A stretch of 64,000 bases of DNA from Zea mays (Eukaryota > Streptophyta > Magnoliopsida > Poales > Poaceae). Below the pieces are notes generated by a model that saw nothing but the letters and a program-made list of their open reading frames with translations, made no database searches and was not told the DNA's origin. A program made the position numbers and the translations under genes. The stretch spans positions 8,694,434-8,758,433 of the forward strand of contig NC_050099.1 of the NCBI RefSeq assembly GCF_902167145.1, written 5' to 3'. This document shows, piece after piece, positions 10,181-22,408 of the stretch. Positions within the stretch are counted from its first letter, which is position 1; each line of letters starts with the position of its first letter.

Positions 10181-10588
10181 TTGTACCACCACAGAGGAAT
10201 CAATAAAATGTAAATACCATAAATTTTCTACATAAAACTTGATAGAAACAAGGTTGGATAGATAGTAGGACGAGCAGGATAGACCTAGGACGCGAAGCCT
10301 TAGGATAATAGAGGGGTAGCTAGGTGGCTAAGTAACTAGGCCCTACAGGCCACTTTTACAGGATGGGGGTTCCTCCCTGTTCCTTTTATCTTGTGGTGAG
10401 GTCGTTCAGGACGAGCATGCATGCATTCATAATTAAGCGAATGGATAACTGAGTAAAGGACTTAAAAACAAGATAACAACCAACTAGGTCCCTAGTGCCT
10501 TTTTACTTAACTAGAGAAGGGCTGAGTTTTACTTTTCCTTGTTCTTTTTATAATTCTTTTTCTTTTACTTACGCTTAACCATACACAG

Positions 10589-11458
10589 ATGACTTCCCAT
10601 GGATCCTCCGATGACGAAAATGCACTGACCCACACTGACGGACTTGCACGAGAGGGCTTTCCCCGCATTCTGTGGGAGGTACTTCAGGGGGCTGGATACA
10701 CGACACCCCCTCAGTACGCGGTGCAGCAGTTCGAGAAGCACCGGGTGCCTCGCTGTAGGGTGAGGATGACCTTGGAGCCTCATCCCCTGCAGCCAGGCTG
10801 GCGCTCCTTGGACTCCGAGTCTTTTGGGTACCGGGCAGAGGACACGATCAAGGCGATCGCTCTGCATGGGTTGACTACCTTCTGCGGATTCCATCCCTTG
10901 GAGCTGGCTACCCACCCCATTGGCTTGTTCCCCGCTGAGAAGGAGGACGACCCAATGTGGAAGGATCGGGTGGAGCACGCCAAGGACATCTGGGCCATCT
11001 ACCCAGGACAGACTGCGCATTTGACAGTATGGTGCATGAATGCTCTGTACCGTCTGCAGGTGATGCGCGGTGAGGCAATGTCCCATCTGATAGCACTGCT
11101 GGAGGCAACAAAGATCACGCTGGATAACAGAGAGGAGCTCGTGGTTGACCTATCTCAAGAAATGGTGGAAAAGGACTTGCAGGTGGAGCAGCTATCCACT
11201 GATATTCAGGAGTTGGAGGAGCTGGTAGGCACCAGGGAGAACACCATCGAGGTTCTCGAGGATCAGCTCATTAACACTCAGCAGCAGCTTGCTGAGGCTA
11301 ACGAGCACCTGGACATGCATCACCAAGAGATCCAGGACCAGGAGGCCAACGAGGACGTCGACATTGAGGGAGGAGATGAGCCTGCCTCCAGTGTGGACAC
11401 CGCTGGCTCGGGAAGACCACCTTCCCCCGAGTCAAGTGTTGCTTCGTTCGCTCACTAG
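10589..11458 (+). CDS. Element B orf0, copy 1 (extra ORF before gag)
   Basis: A 289-codon ORF between PBS and gag. The first half is a compact domain I do not recognise, with residues such as FPRILWEVLQGAGY, GLTTFCGFHPLELATHPIG and DRVEHAKDIWAIYPGQTAH. Residues about 175-245 form a heptad-rich coiled coil (LSQEMVEKDLQVEQLSTD, QLINTQQQLAEANEHL). The tail is acidic and Ser/Pro-rich (EDVDIEGGDE, PSPESS). The ATG lies immediately after ACACAG, a plausible 3' splice site, so it may be expressed from a spliced leader. Extra ORFs in this position (orf0) have been reported for some rice gypsy elements (RIRE3/RIRE8, from memory). Function is unknown. Copy 2 differs by a few residues, all conservative for the frame. 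Confidence 0.75.
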   Translation: MTSHGSSDDENALTHTDGLAREGFPRILWEVLQGAGYTTPPQYAVQQFEKHRVPRCRVRMTLEPHPLQPGWRSLDSESFGYRAEDTIKAIALHGLTTFCGFHPLELATHPIGLFPAEKEDDPMWKDRVEHAKDIWAIYPGQTAHLTVWCMNALYRLQVMRGEAMSHLIALLEATKITLDNREELVVDLSQEMVEKDLQVEQLSTDIQELEELVGTRENTIEVLEDQLINTQQQLAEANEHLDMHHQEIQDQEANEDVDIEGGDEPASSVDTAGSGRPPSPESSVASFAH

Positions 11459-11764
11459 GTGTCCAGGGTAGGCTTAGAAGTTGGACATTCGGACTCCTCG
11501 CAGCTAGCTTAGCTTTTGCACCCTTGGGGTACTAGGCTAGGTAGAGTTGAGTCATTTTGGAACAATTTGATGTAACCGTGTTAAACTCTCTTGGGAGCTT
11601 GTTTGATAGGTGCTATTATCAGTTTAAATTTGGAAGGAAAACTTTATGCCTCTTTAAACTCCCTTTTGTTGAAGTTAGAGCCTATCATGCTGTTTTAACT
11701 TTTTTTCCCGTGATGAAATCTTGAAATTGGAACTGTGGTGTTAAGTAAGTATGTGGTTTTTCAG

Positions 11765-14700
11765 ATGGCCGGAAGGCAGCGTCGTGGCCAGAACGAGCGC
11801 GTTCCTCCACCGCCACCACCACCTCCCACTCTGCAGGAGCTCATGGCTCAGCAGAATGAGATCCTGAGGCAGCTGGCTCAACGTCAGCCACCACCTCAGC
11901 ATTATGGTGGTGGGGACCACCAACGTCACCCCGCGGCGGCCACCTATCAAGAATTCCTCAGCACCCAGCCTCCACTGTTCACCAGGGCGGAAGACCCACT
12001 TGACGCAGATGTATGGCTGCGAGTGGTGGAATCCAAATTCCCACTACTCCATGGAGTTTGCTCAGAGGTCACCAAAGTCAGGTTCACCACCCAGCAGCTT
12101 CGCGGACCTGCAAGGACTTGGTGGGATCATTTTCTTGCTATGCAGCCAGAGGACCGAGAGGTGGAGTGGAGGGAGTTTAAGGCAGCTTTTAGAGGACACC
12201 ATATACCCGCCGGGATCATGGACAGGAAACTCAATGAGTTCTTGGCACTCACTCAGGGCAACAGGACAGTGTTGCAGTATGCCCAGGCCTTTAATGACTT
12301 GTGCCAGTACGCGGGGTATCATGCAGATACAGATGAGAAGAAGAGGGACATATTCAGAAGGGGGCTCAGCACTAAGCTCCGGGATCGTCTCAACACCGTC
12401 AGGGCCAACAGCTACAATGAGTTGGTAAACATGGCTATCTCCCAAGAGGACTGCATTACAGCTAGGCAGGCAGAAAAGAAGAGGAAGACCCCCATGGCGG
12501 GACCCTCAGCTCAGCCACAGCGCTTCAGGATTGTGTCCGACACCCAGGGCAGGGGGCCCCAGCAGCAGCAAGGGCGATGGGTAATCCGACCTCAGCAGCA
12601 GCAGCAGCAGGGACCCAACCGTACCCAATTTCTAGCTCAGAGGGGTAATCAACAGCAGCAGCAGTACCGCCAAGCCAATGACAACAGGTGCTTCACTTGT
12701 GGCAACACTGGGCATTATGCCAAGAATTGCCCCAGGAACCAGCAGAGGCAGGGGCAGAATGTCAATCAGAACCAAGGCAAGAGACAGAAGGTGCAAGTGA
12801 GGCAGGGCAGGCTAAACTTCACCACCATGGCTGATATCCCAGAGGGAGCACCCGTCTTGACTGGTATCTTTACAGTTTTGAATTATCCTGCTATTATTCT
12901 TTTTGATTCTGGTGCATCACACAGTTTTATCAGTACCAAATTTAGTGCCAAGTGCCAATTGCCTTTTCACCACACCAATGGGGGTATCACAATCTCAACA
13001 CCAGGAGGCAGGGTTGCCTCCTATCAGATCTGTAGGCACGTACCAATTAAGCTGGGTAGTCTCATCTTCAAAACTACCTTAATGATAATGGGATTGGATA
13101 GTGTGGATATCATCTTAGGGACTGATTGGTTGTCACGACACCACGCAGTGATTGATGTCGCAGCTAGAGCCATAGAACTCCGCTCCCCTTTGGATGGTGA
13201 GATTACCTTATATCTACCGGACCAGGGATGCACCCGTTCTTGTGCCTTTGTTATGATAGAATCCCCAGTGGAAAAGATCCCAGTGGTCTGTGACTATCCG
13301 GATGTTTTTCCGGACGAATTGCCAGGAATGCCACCTGACCGAGATATTGAGTTCGCCATCGAATTGCAACCCGGGACCGCTCCTATCTCCAAGAGACCCT
13401 ATAGGATGCCTCCCGCGGAATTGGCAGAATTGAAGAAACAATCGCAAGAGTTGTTGGACAAGGGGTTTATTCGTCCAAGCACTTCACCATGGGGATGTCC
13501 AGCATTATTTGTGAAGAAAAAGGATGAGAGTTTGAGGATGTGTGTTGACTACCGCCCTCTCAATGCGGTGACCATAAAGAACAAATACCTGTTGCCTCGC
13601 ATTGATGTTCTGTTTGATCAATTGGTTGGAGCCAAGGTATTCTCCAAGATAGACCTTCGCTCAGGATACCATCAGATCAAGATCCGCGCTAGCGATATTC
13701 CCAAGACGGCTTTCTCTACCAGATATGGACTGTATGAGTTTCTGGTGATGTCTTTTGGGCTGACCAATGCCCCGGCTTATTTCATGTACCTGATGAATTC
13801 AGTGTTTATGCCAGAATTGGATAAGTTCGTGGTTGTCTTCATTGATGATATTCTGGTTTATTCCAAAAATGAAGACGAACATGCTGAGCACCTGCACATT
13901 GTGCTTCAACGACTGCGCGATCATCATCTTTATGCTAAGTTGTCTAAGTGTGAGTTCTGGCTGAAGGAGATTAAATTCTTGGGTCACACAATTTCTCAGG
14001 ATGGGATATCAGTTGATCCTGAGAAGGTGCAAGAGGTAATGGATTGGAAACCCCCGGCTACAGTGAAGCAGATTCGGAGTTTTCTGGGATTGGCAGGGTA
14101 TTATCGACGTTTTATTCCGGATTTCTCCAGAATTGCCAAGCCAATGACTGAGCTGTTGAAGAAGGGAGTCAAATTTGAGTGGAGCCAAAAGTGTGAAGAT
14201 GCCTTCCATACCTTGAGGCAGCATTTGACAACAGCCCCAGTACTGGCCCAACCTGACAACACCAAGCCATTTGAAGTTTATTGTGATGCTTCTGGTACCG
14301 GTTTGGGATGTGTCTTGATGCAAGAGAGCAGAGTGATTGCTTATGCTTCCCGGGCACTCAGGCCCCATGAGCAGAACTACCCTACACATGATCTAGAATT
14401 GGCAGCTGTAGTTCACGCTCTGAAGATTTGGAGACACTACCTGATGGGAGCTCACTGTAACATCTACACTGATCACAAGAGTCTCAAATACATCTTCACT
14501 CAGGCAGATCTGAACATGAGGCAAAGGAGATGGTTAGAGCTGATCAAGGACTATGATTTAGAAGTGCATTACCACCCGGGTAAGGCCAATGTTGTGGCAG
14601 ATGCCTTGAGCAGAAAGGCCCAGTGTAATTGTATGAGCATGGATGTGGGAGTAACCACCCTGTGTGATGAGTTGTGCAAACTGAACCTGGAAGTTGTTTC

Positions 14701-16186
14701 TTCGGGTAAACTAAGCTATATCTCGGTGGAGCCCACATTGCAAGAGCAGATTGTCAGGGCACAGGTTGAGGATAAGGGTGTTCAGGTTATCAAGGATATG
14801 ATCAAGCAAAAGGCAGAGAAATACAAGTGTTTCCGACAGGACGGCAAGGGAATTCTATGGTTTGGAGATCGATTGGTTGTTCCTAAGGACCCTGAGCTCA
14901 GAAAGAAGATACTGGATGAAGCTCACCTTTCCAAATTCTCCATGCACCCTGGTAGCAACAAGATGTACCATGATCTCAGATCTCTATATTGGTGGACTAG
15001 AATGAAAAGGGAAATTGCCAAGTACATCTCCGAGTGTGATACTTGCCAGAGGATAAAGGCTAGTCACTTGAAGGCAGCAGGCCCTTTGCAACCCCTTCCC
15101 ATACCATCTTGGAAATGGGAGGACATTTGTATGGACTTCATAGTGGGATTACCCAATACCTCCAGGCACCATGATTCAATTTGGGTTATCGTGGATAGGT
15201 TGACCAAGACTGCTCATTTCTTGCCAGTGCATACCACCCACAGGGCAGAGAAGTACGCTGAAATTTATGTTGATCAGATAGTAAGGTTGCATGGTATTCC
15301 CAAAACCATTATATCTGACAGAGGAGCACCATTTGTGGCACGATTTTGGGAGCAATTGCAAGAATCACTTGGGACCCATGTCATCCGAAGCTCAGCATAC
15401 CACCCCCAAACAGATGGCCAGACAGAAAGGGTGAATCAAATTTTGGAAGACATGTTGCGAGCATGTGCACTACATTATGGAAAGGATTGGGACAAGTGTC
15501 TGTCTTTGGCAGAGTTTTCTTACAATAACAGCTATCAGTCCAGTTTGAAGATGGCACCTTTTGAGGCATTATATGGGAGAAGGTGTAGGACCCCACTTAA
15601 TTGGTCTCAAGCAGGAGAAAGGGAAATTTTTGGGCCAGACTTGGTACTCGAGGCAGAGGCAAAGGTCAGGGTGATTACCAAAAACTTGGAAGCTGCTCAG
15701 GCTAGGCAAAGGAGCTATCATGATAAGAGGCGGAAGCCTCTACAGTTTGAGGTGGGAGATCACGTCTATCTTAAGGTATCACCCACCAAGGGTGTTCAGA
15801 GATTCAGGATCAAGGGCAAGTTAGCTCCTCGCTATATTGGGCCCTACGAGATCAAAGAGGCTTGTGGACCCGTAGCCTATCAAGTGGAATTGCCACCTCA
15901 CATGTCAGCAGTTCATAATGTGTTCCATGTATCTCAGCTGCGGAAATGCGTTCGTCTACCCACCGAAGTACTCCCGGAACCAGACATTGAGATAGAACCA
16001 GACTTATCCTACCAAGAGTACCCCGTCAAGGTATTAGATCAAAAGGAGAGATCAACTCGAGCAAGGTCGGTCAGAATGTATAAGGTTCAGTGGAGTCACC
16101 ATTCGGCAGAAGAAGCTACATGGGAAACTGAGGATTTTCTACGCTCTCGCTTCCCCGACTTTCTACCCAAAGGAGTCGGTATGTAA
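11765..16186 (+). CDS. Element B gag-pol polyprotein, copy 1 (open)
   Basis: A single 1473-codon frame. I start at ATG 11765, which directly follows a splice-acceptor-like TTTTTCAG; the frame extends upstream only without an ATG. Order: P8 run and capsid, CCHC knuckle [14 protein letters not shown] (about 309-322), protease DSGASHSF (381), RT with FIDDILVY (694-695 DD), RNase [11 protein letters not shown] (about 839), integrase H-H-C-C from HPGSNK (1061), catalytic D1124, D1185 and E1221 (35 residues between the last two), and chromodomain (about 1420-1465, [14 protein letters not shown]). No stop or frameshift is visible. One suspect change is in the conserved RT motif NKYPLPRID: residue 609 is Leu (CTG at 13589-13591) where copy 2, element A and element D-like relatives have Pro. 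Confidence 0.93.
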   Translation: MAGRQRRGQNERVPPPPPPPPTLQELMAQQNEILRQLAQRQPPPQHYGGGDHQRHPAAATYQEFLSTQPPLFTRAEDPLDADVWLRVVESKFPLLHGVCSEVTKVRFTTQQLRGPARTWWDHFLAMQPEDREVEWREFKAAFRGHHIPAGIMDRKLNEFLALTQGNRTVLQYAQAFNDLCQYAGYHADTDEKKRDIFRRGLSTKLRDRLNTVRANSYNELVNMAISQEDCITARQAEKKRKTPMAGPSAQPQRFRIVSDTQGRGPQQQQGRWVIRPQQQQQQGPNRTQFLAQRGNQQQQQYRQANDNRCFTCGNTGHYAKNCPRNQQRQGQNVNQNQGKRQKVQVRQGRLNFTTMADIPEGAPVLTGIFTVLNYPAIILFDSGASHSFISTKFSAKCQLPFHHTNGGITISTPGGRVASYQICRHVPIKLGSLIFKTTLMIMGLDSVDIILGTDWLSRHHAVIDVAARAIELRSPLDGEITLYLPDQGCTRSCAFVMIESPVEKIPVVCDYPDVFPDELPGMPPDRDIEFAIELQPGTAPISKRPYRMPPAELAELKKQSQELLDKGFIRPSTSPWGCPALFVKKKDESLRMCVDYRPLNAVTIKNKYLLPRIDVLFDQLVGAKVFSKIDLRSGYHQIKIRASDIPKTAFSTRYGLYEFLVMSFGLTNAPAYFMYLMNSVFMPELDKFVVVFIDDILVYSKNEDEHAEHLHIVLQRLRDHHLYAKLSKCEFWLKEIKFLGHTISQDGISVDPEKVQEVMDWKPPATVKQIRSFLGLAGYYRRFIPDFSRIAKPMTELLKKGVKFEWSQKCEDAFHTLRQHLTTAPVLAQPDNTKPFEVYCDASGTGLGCVLMQESRVIAYASRALRPHEQNYPTHDLELAAVVHALKIWRHYLMGAHCNIYTDHKSLKYIFTQADLNMRQRRWLELIKDYDLEVHYHPGKANVVADALSRKAQCNCMSMDVGVTTLCDELCKLNLEVVSSGKLSYISVEPTLQEQIVRAQVEDKGVQVIKDMIKQKAEKYKCFRQDGKGILWFGDRLVVPKDPELRKKILDEAHLSKFSMHPGSNKMYHDLRSLYWWTRMKREIAKYISECDTCQRIKASHLKAAGPLQPLPIPSWKWEDICMDFIVGLPNTSRHHDSIWVIVDRLTKTAHFLPVHTTHRAEKYAEIYVDQIVRLHGIPKTIISDRGAPFVARFWEQLQESLGTHVIRSSAYHPQTDGQTERVNQILEDMLRACALHYGKDWDKCLSLAEFSYNNSYQSSLKMAPFEALYGRRCRTPLNWSQAGEREIFGPDLVLEAEAKVRVITKNLEAAQARQRSYHDKRRKPLQFEVGDHVYLKVSPTKGVQRFRIKGKLAPRYIGPYEIKEACGPVAYQVELPPHMSAVHNVFHVSQLRKCVRLPTEVLPEPDIEIEPDLSYQEYPVKVLDQKERSTRARSVRMYKVQWSHHSAEEATWETEDFLRSRFPDFLPKGVGM

Positions 16187-16411
16187 CCCCACCCCCACCT
16201 GCCCTTTGAATTCAATTATAAGAAAAACTTAGATAACAAGAATAGTCTAAGTTGTGGATTTAACTTAAGAAGGGCTTCCTTCTGAAGTTGCAAAGAGGAT
16301 GACATTCGAAGAGCAGTTAATAAGAGAAACTTAAGTGTGAAGGAAAAACGACACCAGCACACCTTCAAGCACCCTCCAAGGGACTCTACCTAAATCTCGG
16401 GACGAGATTCC

Positions 16412-16427
16412 TTTAAGGGGGGAGGGC
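16412..16427 (+). other. Element B polypurine tract, copy 1
   Basis: TTTAAGGGGGGAGGGC immediately before LTR B2 (TGTAACACCC). Its presence upstream of the middle LTR shows that junction is a normal internal-to-3'-LTR boundary. Confidence 0.85.
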
Positions 16428-17288
16428 TGTAACACCCAGGTGTTACTCAGGGTGTCCATCCCAAGGTTACCCCTTTTTACCCATTATCACATGAAGACTG
16501 ATTTGGGCAAAGTATACCAAACTTGGAATTCTAGGTCCTAAGCAAGTGTAATCCACCTTGGATGTCATGCCCTAGCTTATCATGCACATCTAAGTGGGGA
16601 TCTCCCAAAACCTTAAAGCAAAACCCCCATAGGCAATGGGAACCCTAATTGAAGCCATGATCAAAAGATCATGTAAACCTTATGATCATGGTTTGGGCCA
16701 AATATAAAAGTTGTAGTACACTTAATAACCTACAATTAATAGTAAGGAAGTACCCCCAAAAAGTTTTCAGAAAAGCCCTAAACAGTTCACCTAAGATTTA
16801 GCACAAGGGAAATTCAGTTTTTGCCTAAGTACAAAAACTAACCCTTGCACAAAGACTCCACATGTTCACCTTAATCCCCTTTTCAAAACCCTTCGACCCA
16901 ATTGACAAAATGGCGCCAAATTAACCCTAGAACACCCTGGAAAGAGATGACACCTACCCTAGGGCACTAGACACGACTTGACACCCCTTTTGTCTCGGTT
17001 CGGGCATGGCTGACACAGCAAACTTCTCCCCTCTCTATCTCCCTACCCCGACCATATCTCGACTTGGAACTCACAGCGAAAAGATAGGATTTGGAGCAGA
17101 GAAGCGATCGTACACAGTGACTTTGCCAAGATACGCACGCTATGGCGCTCTAATCGGCCGTTGAACCATGGCAGAAGCAAGCTTCCACGTGTTCGACGCG
17201 AGCTGGCATCCGGGGGCGCGCTCAGAGCACGCCCGTGCGCGAACCCCCGCGCACCCGCGGCCGCCTGTGACCACGCCCGCGCCACGGC

Positions 17289-17294
17289 TATAAA
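17289..17294 (+). promoter_or_regulatory. LTR B2 TATA box
   Basis: GGCTATAAAGCC, the counterpart of the box at 6703; it would transcribe internal copy 2. Confidence 0.7.
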
Positions 17295-19273
17295 GCCCGC
17301 CCCAGTGCTTGGCTGCCTTCCCCGTTACCTCCTCCGTACCTCGCCGGACTCGCCCGAGCCAGCCATTAACTCCGGCGACCTCCCCGCGAACCGCCAGTGC
17401 CGCCCGAGAGCAACCACCGTGGCCAGCCCCTCTCCCGTCCTCCTCCGTGCGATCCAAGCCCTCAGAGAGCTTCCTGGTGAAGCCGTGAGTCTTGCTCAAG
17501 TTTGACCCAGGGACCCGCGTCACCGGAATAGCCCAATCGTGCTCACCGGAGTTCAAGAACCCGCCGGCGCACGTGGACCGGGTAAGCCCCTGCACCGTTT
17601 TCCAATTCCTTGCGCGTATGGCCTCTATGTCACCCCGTGAAGCTCCTCGTGCACCCTAATTGATCTATGCCGCCGTGGTTTGGCCGGAGTAGGAGCCGCC
17701 GATGACCCCCGCCGCCTGTGCTCGTGGCCAGGGTAGCTCCGACCACCTCCGACACCAACCCGCACATCGGCGTGACCGGTGCGACCTCCCGGACGTCACT
17801 GACCACCCCGCCGGAGCTCTACTGCCGCCGGTAAGCCCCACCGCTGTAAAATGTACCGCGGGCACTGTTTAAGCCGGTCAGGGAGCGCGGGTTAGATTTT
17901 AGTTAAGTCCAGGGGGCTTTGCGCAATGTCAGTGACTCAAGCCAATAGTGGACCAAGGGCTGTTCTGTGAGAAAAGAAAAGGAAAAACCCCAGGGGCCTC
18001 GGCGTAAACACGTTTCCTTTTTCTATTTTCGAATTTCTTTTCTTTTGTTAAAACAGATAGCTAAGTAAATGCATAACTTGCAGAATAATCATCCAAAAAT
18101 GTTCAAACCAATTTTGCTATATTCAGAAATTTATGAGCTATCAGAGAAAAATAATAGAACCCATAGCTTCTGTATTTCTTTCTGAAGTTTAGAATTAAAT
18201 AAGGAAACCAATCAAAACCCAATATTAGGAGGAAAAATAGGAATATTGTTTGACCAGGGTTAGAAAAATTTGGAGAAACTTATATCTACCTACTAGACTC
18301 AGTAAAAATGTTAAACCTCTCTGTCCACTCCATTTAAGTTAGTTTTACCCTTTGTTCTATAATATGCTTAAGGATAAGAAAAATAGAAAATGTAATTAAA
18401 TTAATGAACCAGAGAGTACCTCTATTTTTGTTAGGTTACTTCTTCCATATAGTTCACTGGAAAAATATATCATACCCTGTTTTTGTGTAAAATAAGTAAG
18501 ATATCTTTTATTCTAATAAAACAAGTGAAACTTAGAAAAATTCTACAAAAATAACCCCAAGGTAAAAACACCCCCACCCTTGGGATGACTATTGTTTTAT
18601 TAGAGAGAACTTAGGAAAAATATGAAATCTGCTGTTTGACATTTTTCAAATAATAATGTAGTAGAAAGTGCCTTTTTGGCATTAAACTTAAGAAAAGCAT
18701 AACTAAATAACCACCCCTTAGTTTTCTGTGATTTTTAGCACAGAAACCTATTATTACCATAGGATGCCAACAAAAATAACCTTTAGGGCAGAACCCACCC
18801 CTAACTAAGAGGTGTAGTGTGAAGTGGCCCATTTTGCCTAACTTTTGTTATTTTTGTTTAAAACCTAACTTTTATACTTTAAGCCTCAAATTCTTAAAAC
18901 AAGCTAGAATAGCCAGTGATAACCCACTGAAATTTTTACAGAATTTTTGGAAATTTTTAAAACCCTGTTGTAGTTCAAACCTACCCTAGAAACCCTAAAT
19001 GGAAATTAAGGAAAGGAAAATGAATAATGGAAATTTATGCCATCTTAAGACCTTTGTAAATTGTCCACTGAAATCTATAAAGACAACACCAATCCACTAT
19101 AATAATCTAAAAGAAAACATAATCTTAAAAGGTAATAAGTCTATATCTATGTATACCACTGGAAGCCCAGCGTGACTAAGAAAACCCTAAGTTACTTCTT
19201 AACTTAGTTTCTTTAGCTTATTGTTCTTAAATCCTGCATAATCATGACATACATGTTCATTGCATTTCGATAG

Positions 19274-20485
19274 ACTGTAATCTTGCTGACGGAGAGTACA
19301 TCCTCGTGCCGGAGCAAGGAGCTGCTCAGGAGGTAGCCCCAGATCCAGCACCCGAGCCTGCACCAGAGGACCTGCCTGCCACTGCTTTGGAAGGCAAGCC
19401 CCGGTTTTATGCATAACCTCTTATTATACTATTTTACTTCACTTAATGCTTGTAGGATTGATTGTGCACTTAAGTGTAGGAATTGTTTGAAACCCTAGTT
19501 GCATGATCTCAGGAATCCCATTGAGATGAATACTAGTATGATAGGTCGAGTAGTTGCTTTATTTAATTAGGAATTCGGTAGAAGACGAGTGATTTTTCTA
19601 GCACTCGCGCGAGATCAGGGAATTGATTGTACCCACTTTCACATTATCATGATACTGGTTGATGGACAACAATCCATGGGGATTGGTTGTCTACGAGATG
19701 AAATTTGAATAAGGATTAAGGTGTGGTACCGTGTGTCAAGCGTTTGAACGTACTAAACACATACCGAGAAATATGGTAAATCGGTAAGCCTAGTACCTGA
19801 TTGAACCTGGCAGTAGACTTTGCCCCTCACGCGACCTGAGACGAGGTCTCCCATTCCGGTTATGGTGGGTACAAGTGCGGTCACTGCACGACGGCCAGTC
19901 GGGGTCAGTGAGGCATTGTACGCTAAGGCGGTGAGCCCTGTTCTGCTGACGGGGAATCGATGGGGACGGTTGATATGTGTGGGGACGGAGTGCCCCTGCA
20001 TGTCGTGTGTTTAGGTTTACCTTGCAAGGATAAAAACTCGATTCGAATCGTCTGCTTCTCGCAGTTAATGAGACTGCTTGATCCATGCTGCTACATTGAG
20101 TAATAAGTGGAAGTATGATGAGTTGAGATAAGATGTTGATTGTTAATAATGCTTGCTACCATGTATGAGTAGATAGTTCACTTTTAGCCTTAAGAGAGTC
20201 ACACTTAACTTTGACTAAGTTAAAATCTTGATTTAGAAATTCAGCTAGTGCTTTTGGCAACCAAACCCCACAGCCAAACAGTTGCATGTCTAGAGGTAGA
20301 GGAGTAGACTCCTCACACCGGGTAAGTCTAGCTAAGTATTAGTATACTCAGCCTTGCTTGTGGCATAATTTTTTACAGGTTCTCTAGAGGAGATGGTTGC
20401 TGGGATAACTTGGCCGTCCACCTTGCCACCGGGTTGGACTGTTGAGTGGGACCCTGCCTCGGCCGAGGAGGAGCGTGAGGAGTGA
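19274..20485 (+). other. LTR B2 hidden mini-gene: exon 1 19274-19393, exon 2 20379-20485
   Basis: Same module as in LTR B1: TAG|A entry, 120-nt open exon, AAG|GCAAGC donor, TTTTACAG|GT acceptor, 107-nt open exon ending TGA at 20483-20485. The substitutions relative to B1 leave both frames open. Confidence 0.6.
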
Positions 20486-20812
20486 TGGGACAGGCTTCCC
20501 CATCTCTCTGTTTAATTACCGTTAGTTTTATTCCGCTGCACTTCGAACAATGATGGTTACTTTTGCAAAAAAAAACTCCGATGATGATGATGGTGATGTA
20601 ATAATTTAACATTGTGACATGTATGGTTTTATGCTTTATTGTATTTGCTCTGTGACTCACCTTCGAGTGAGATTGTGGTACTTGATCCTGTCAGTGGCCG
20701 TGTCGGACTAGATCCGAGGGATTGACGGGTTATTCCCATTTAAGTGTGGTCTAGCCTCTGAGGCGGGATTTGGGCACTTAAGTTGGAATAATTCGGGCAG
20801 TTCCGCCACAGC

Positions 20813-20824
20813 TGGTATCGGAGC
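20813..20824 (+). other. Element B primer binding site, internal copy 2
   Basis: TGGTATCGGAGC two bases after the end of LTR B2, identical to copy 1. Confidence 0.85.
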
Positions 20825-21232
20825 TTGTACCACCACAGAGGAATCAATAAAATGTAAATACCATAAATTTTCTACATAAAACTTGATAGAAACAAGGTTG
20901 GATAGATAGTAGGACGAGCAGGATAGACCTAGGACGCGAAGCCTTAGGATAATAGAGGGGTAGCTAGGTGGCTAAGTAACTAGGCCCTACAGGCCACTTT
21001 TACAGGATGGGGGTTCCTCCCTGTTCCTTTTATCTTGTGGTGAGGTTGTTCAGGACGAGCATGCATGCATTCATAATTAAGCAAATGGATAACTGAGTAA
21101 AGGACTTAAAAACAATATAACAACCAACTAGGTCCCTAGTGCCTTTTTACTTAACTAGAGAAGGGCTGAGTTTTACTTTTCCTTGTTCTTTTTATAATTC
21201 TTTTTCTTTTACTTACGCTTAACCATACACAG

Positions 21233-22102
21233 ATGACTTCCCATGGATCCTCCGATGACGAAAATGCACTGACCCACACTGACGGACTTGCACGAGAGGG
21301 CTTTCCCCGCATTCTGTGGGAGGTACTTCAGGGGGCTGGATACACGACACCCCCTCAGTACGCGGTGCAGCAGTTCGAGAAGCACCGGGTGCCCCGCTGT
21401 AGGGTGAGGATGACCTTGGAGCCTCATCCCCTGCAGCCAGGCTGGCGCTCCTTGGACTCCGAGTCTTTTGGGTACCGGGCAGAGGACACGATCGAGGCGA
21501 TCGCTCTGCATGGGTTGACTACCTTCTGCGGATTCCATCCCTTGGAGCTGGCTACCCACCCCATTGGCTTGTTCCCCGCTGAGAAGGAGGACGACCCAAT
21601 GTGGAAGGATCGGGTGGAGCACGCCAAGGACATCTGGGCCATCTACCCAGGACAGACTGCGCATTTGACAGTACGGTGCATGAATGCTCTGTACCGTCTG
21701 CAGGTGATGCGCGGTGAGGCAATGTCCCATCTGATGGCACTGCTGGAGGCAACAAAGATCACGCTGGATAACAGAGAGGAGCTCGTGGTTGGCCTATCTC
21801 AGGAAATGGTGGAAAAGGACTTGCAGGTGGAGCAGCTATCCACTGATATTCAGGAGTTGGAGGAGCTGGTAGGCACCAGGGAGAACACCATCGAGGTTCT
21901 CGAGGATCAGCTCATTAACACTCAGCAGCAGCTTGCTGAGGCTAACGAGCACCTGGACATGCATCACCAAGAGATCCAGGACCAGGAGGCCAACGAGGAC
22001 GTCGACATTGAGGGAGGAGATGAGCCTGCCTCCAGTGTGGACACCGCTGGCTCGGGAAGACCACCTTCCCCCGAGTCAAGTGTTGCTTCGTTCGCTCACT
22101 AG
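21233..22102 (+). CDS. Element B orf0, copy 2
   Basis: Second copy of the 289-codon orf0, 10644 bp downstream of the first and fully open. Visible residue changes include K-to-E in the ...EDTI.AIAL segment, W-to-R before CMNALYRL, I-to-M in MSHL.ALLE and D-to-G in ELVV.LSQE. Again the ATG directly follows ACACAG. Both copies remaining open while flanking sequence diverged is compatible with youth and needs no selection. Confidence 0.75.
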   Translation: MTSHGSSDDENALTHTDGLAREGFPRILWEVLQGAGYTTPPQYAVQQFEKHRVPRCRVRMTLEPHPLQPGWRSLDSESFGYRAEDTIEAIALHGLTTFCGFHPLELATHPIGLFPAEKEDDPMWKDRVEHAKDIWAIYPGQTAHLTVRCMNALYRLQVMRGEAMSHLMALLEATKITLDNREELVVGLSQEMVEKDLQVEQLSTDIQELEELVGTRENTIEVLEDQLINTQQQLAEANEHLDMHHQEIQDQEANEDVDIEGGDEPASSVDTAGSGRPPSPESSVASFAH

Positions 22103-22408
22103 GTGTCCAGGGTAGGCTTAGAAGTTGGACAGTCGGACTCCTCGCAGCTAGCTTAGCTTTTGCACCCTTGGGGTACTAGGCTAGGTAGAGTTGAGTCATT
22201 TTGGAACAATTTGATGTAACCGTGTTAAACTCTCTTGGGAGCTTGTTTGATAGGTGCTATTATCAGTTTAAATTTGGAAGGAAAACTTTATGCCTCTTTA
22301 AACTCCCTTTTGTTGAAGTTAGAGCCTATCATGTTGTTTTAACTTTTTTTCCCGTGATGAAATCTTGAAATTGGAACTGTGGTGTTAAGTAAGTATGTGG
22401 TTTTTCAG

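Larger units (their letters stand above)
16428..20810 (+). repeat. LTR B2 (shared middle LTR), 4383 bp
   Basis: Acts as the 3' LTR of internal copy 1 and the 5' LTR of copy 2. It is flanked by polypurine tract on the left and PBS on the right, with no target duplication of its own. It is full length like B3. The hairpin before mini-exon 2 has one mutation (CTAAGTA for CTGAGTA). Confidence 0.95.
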
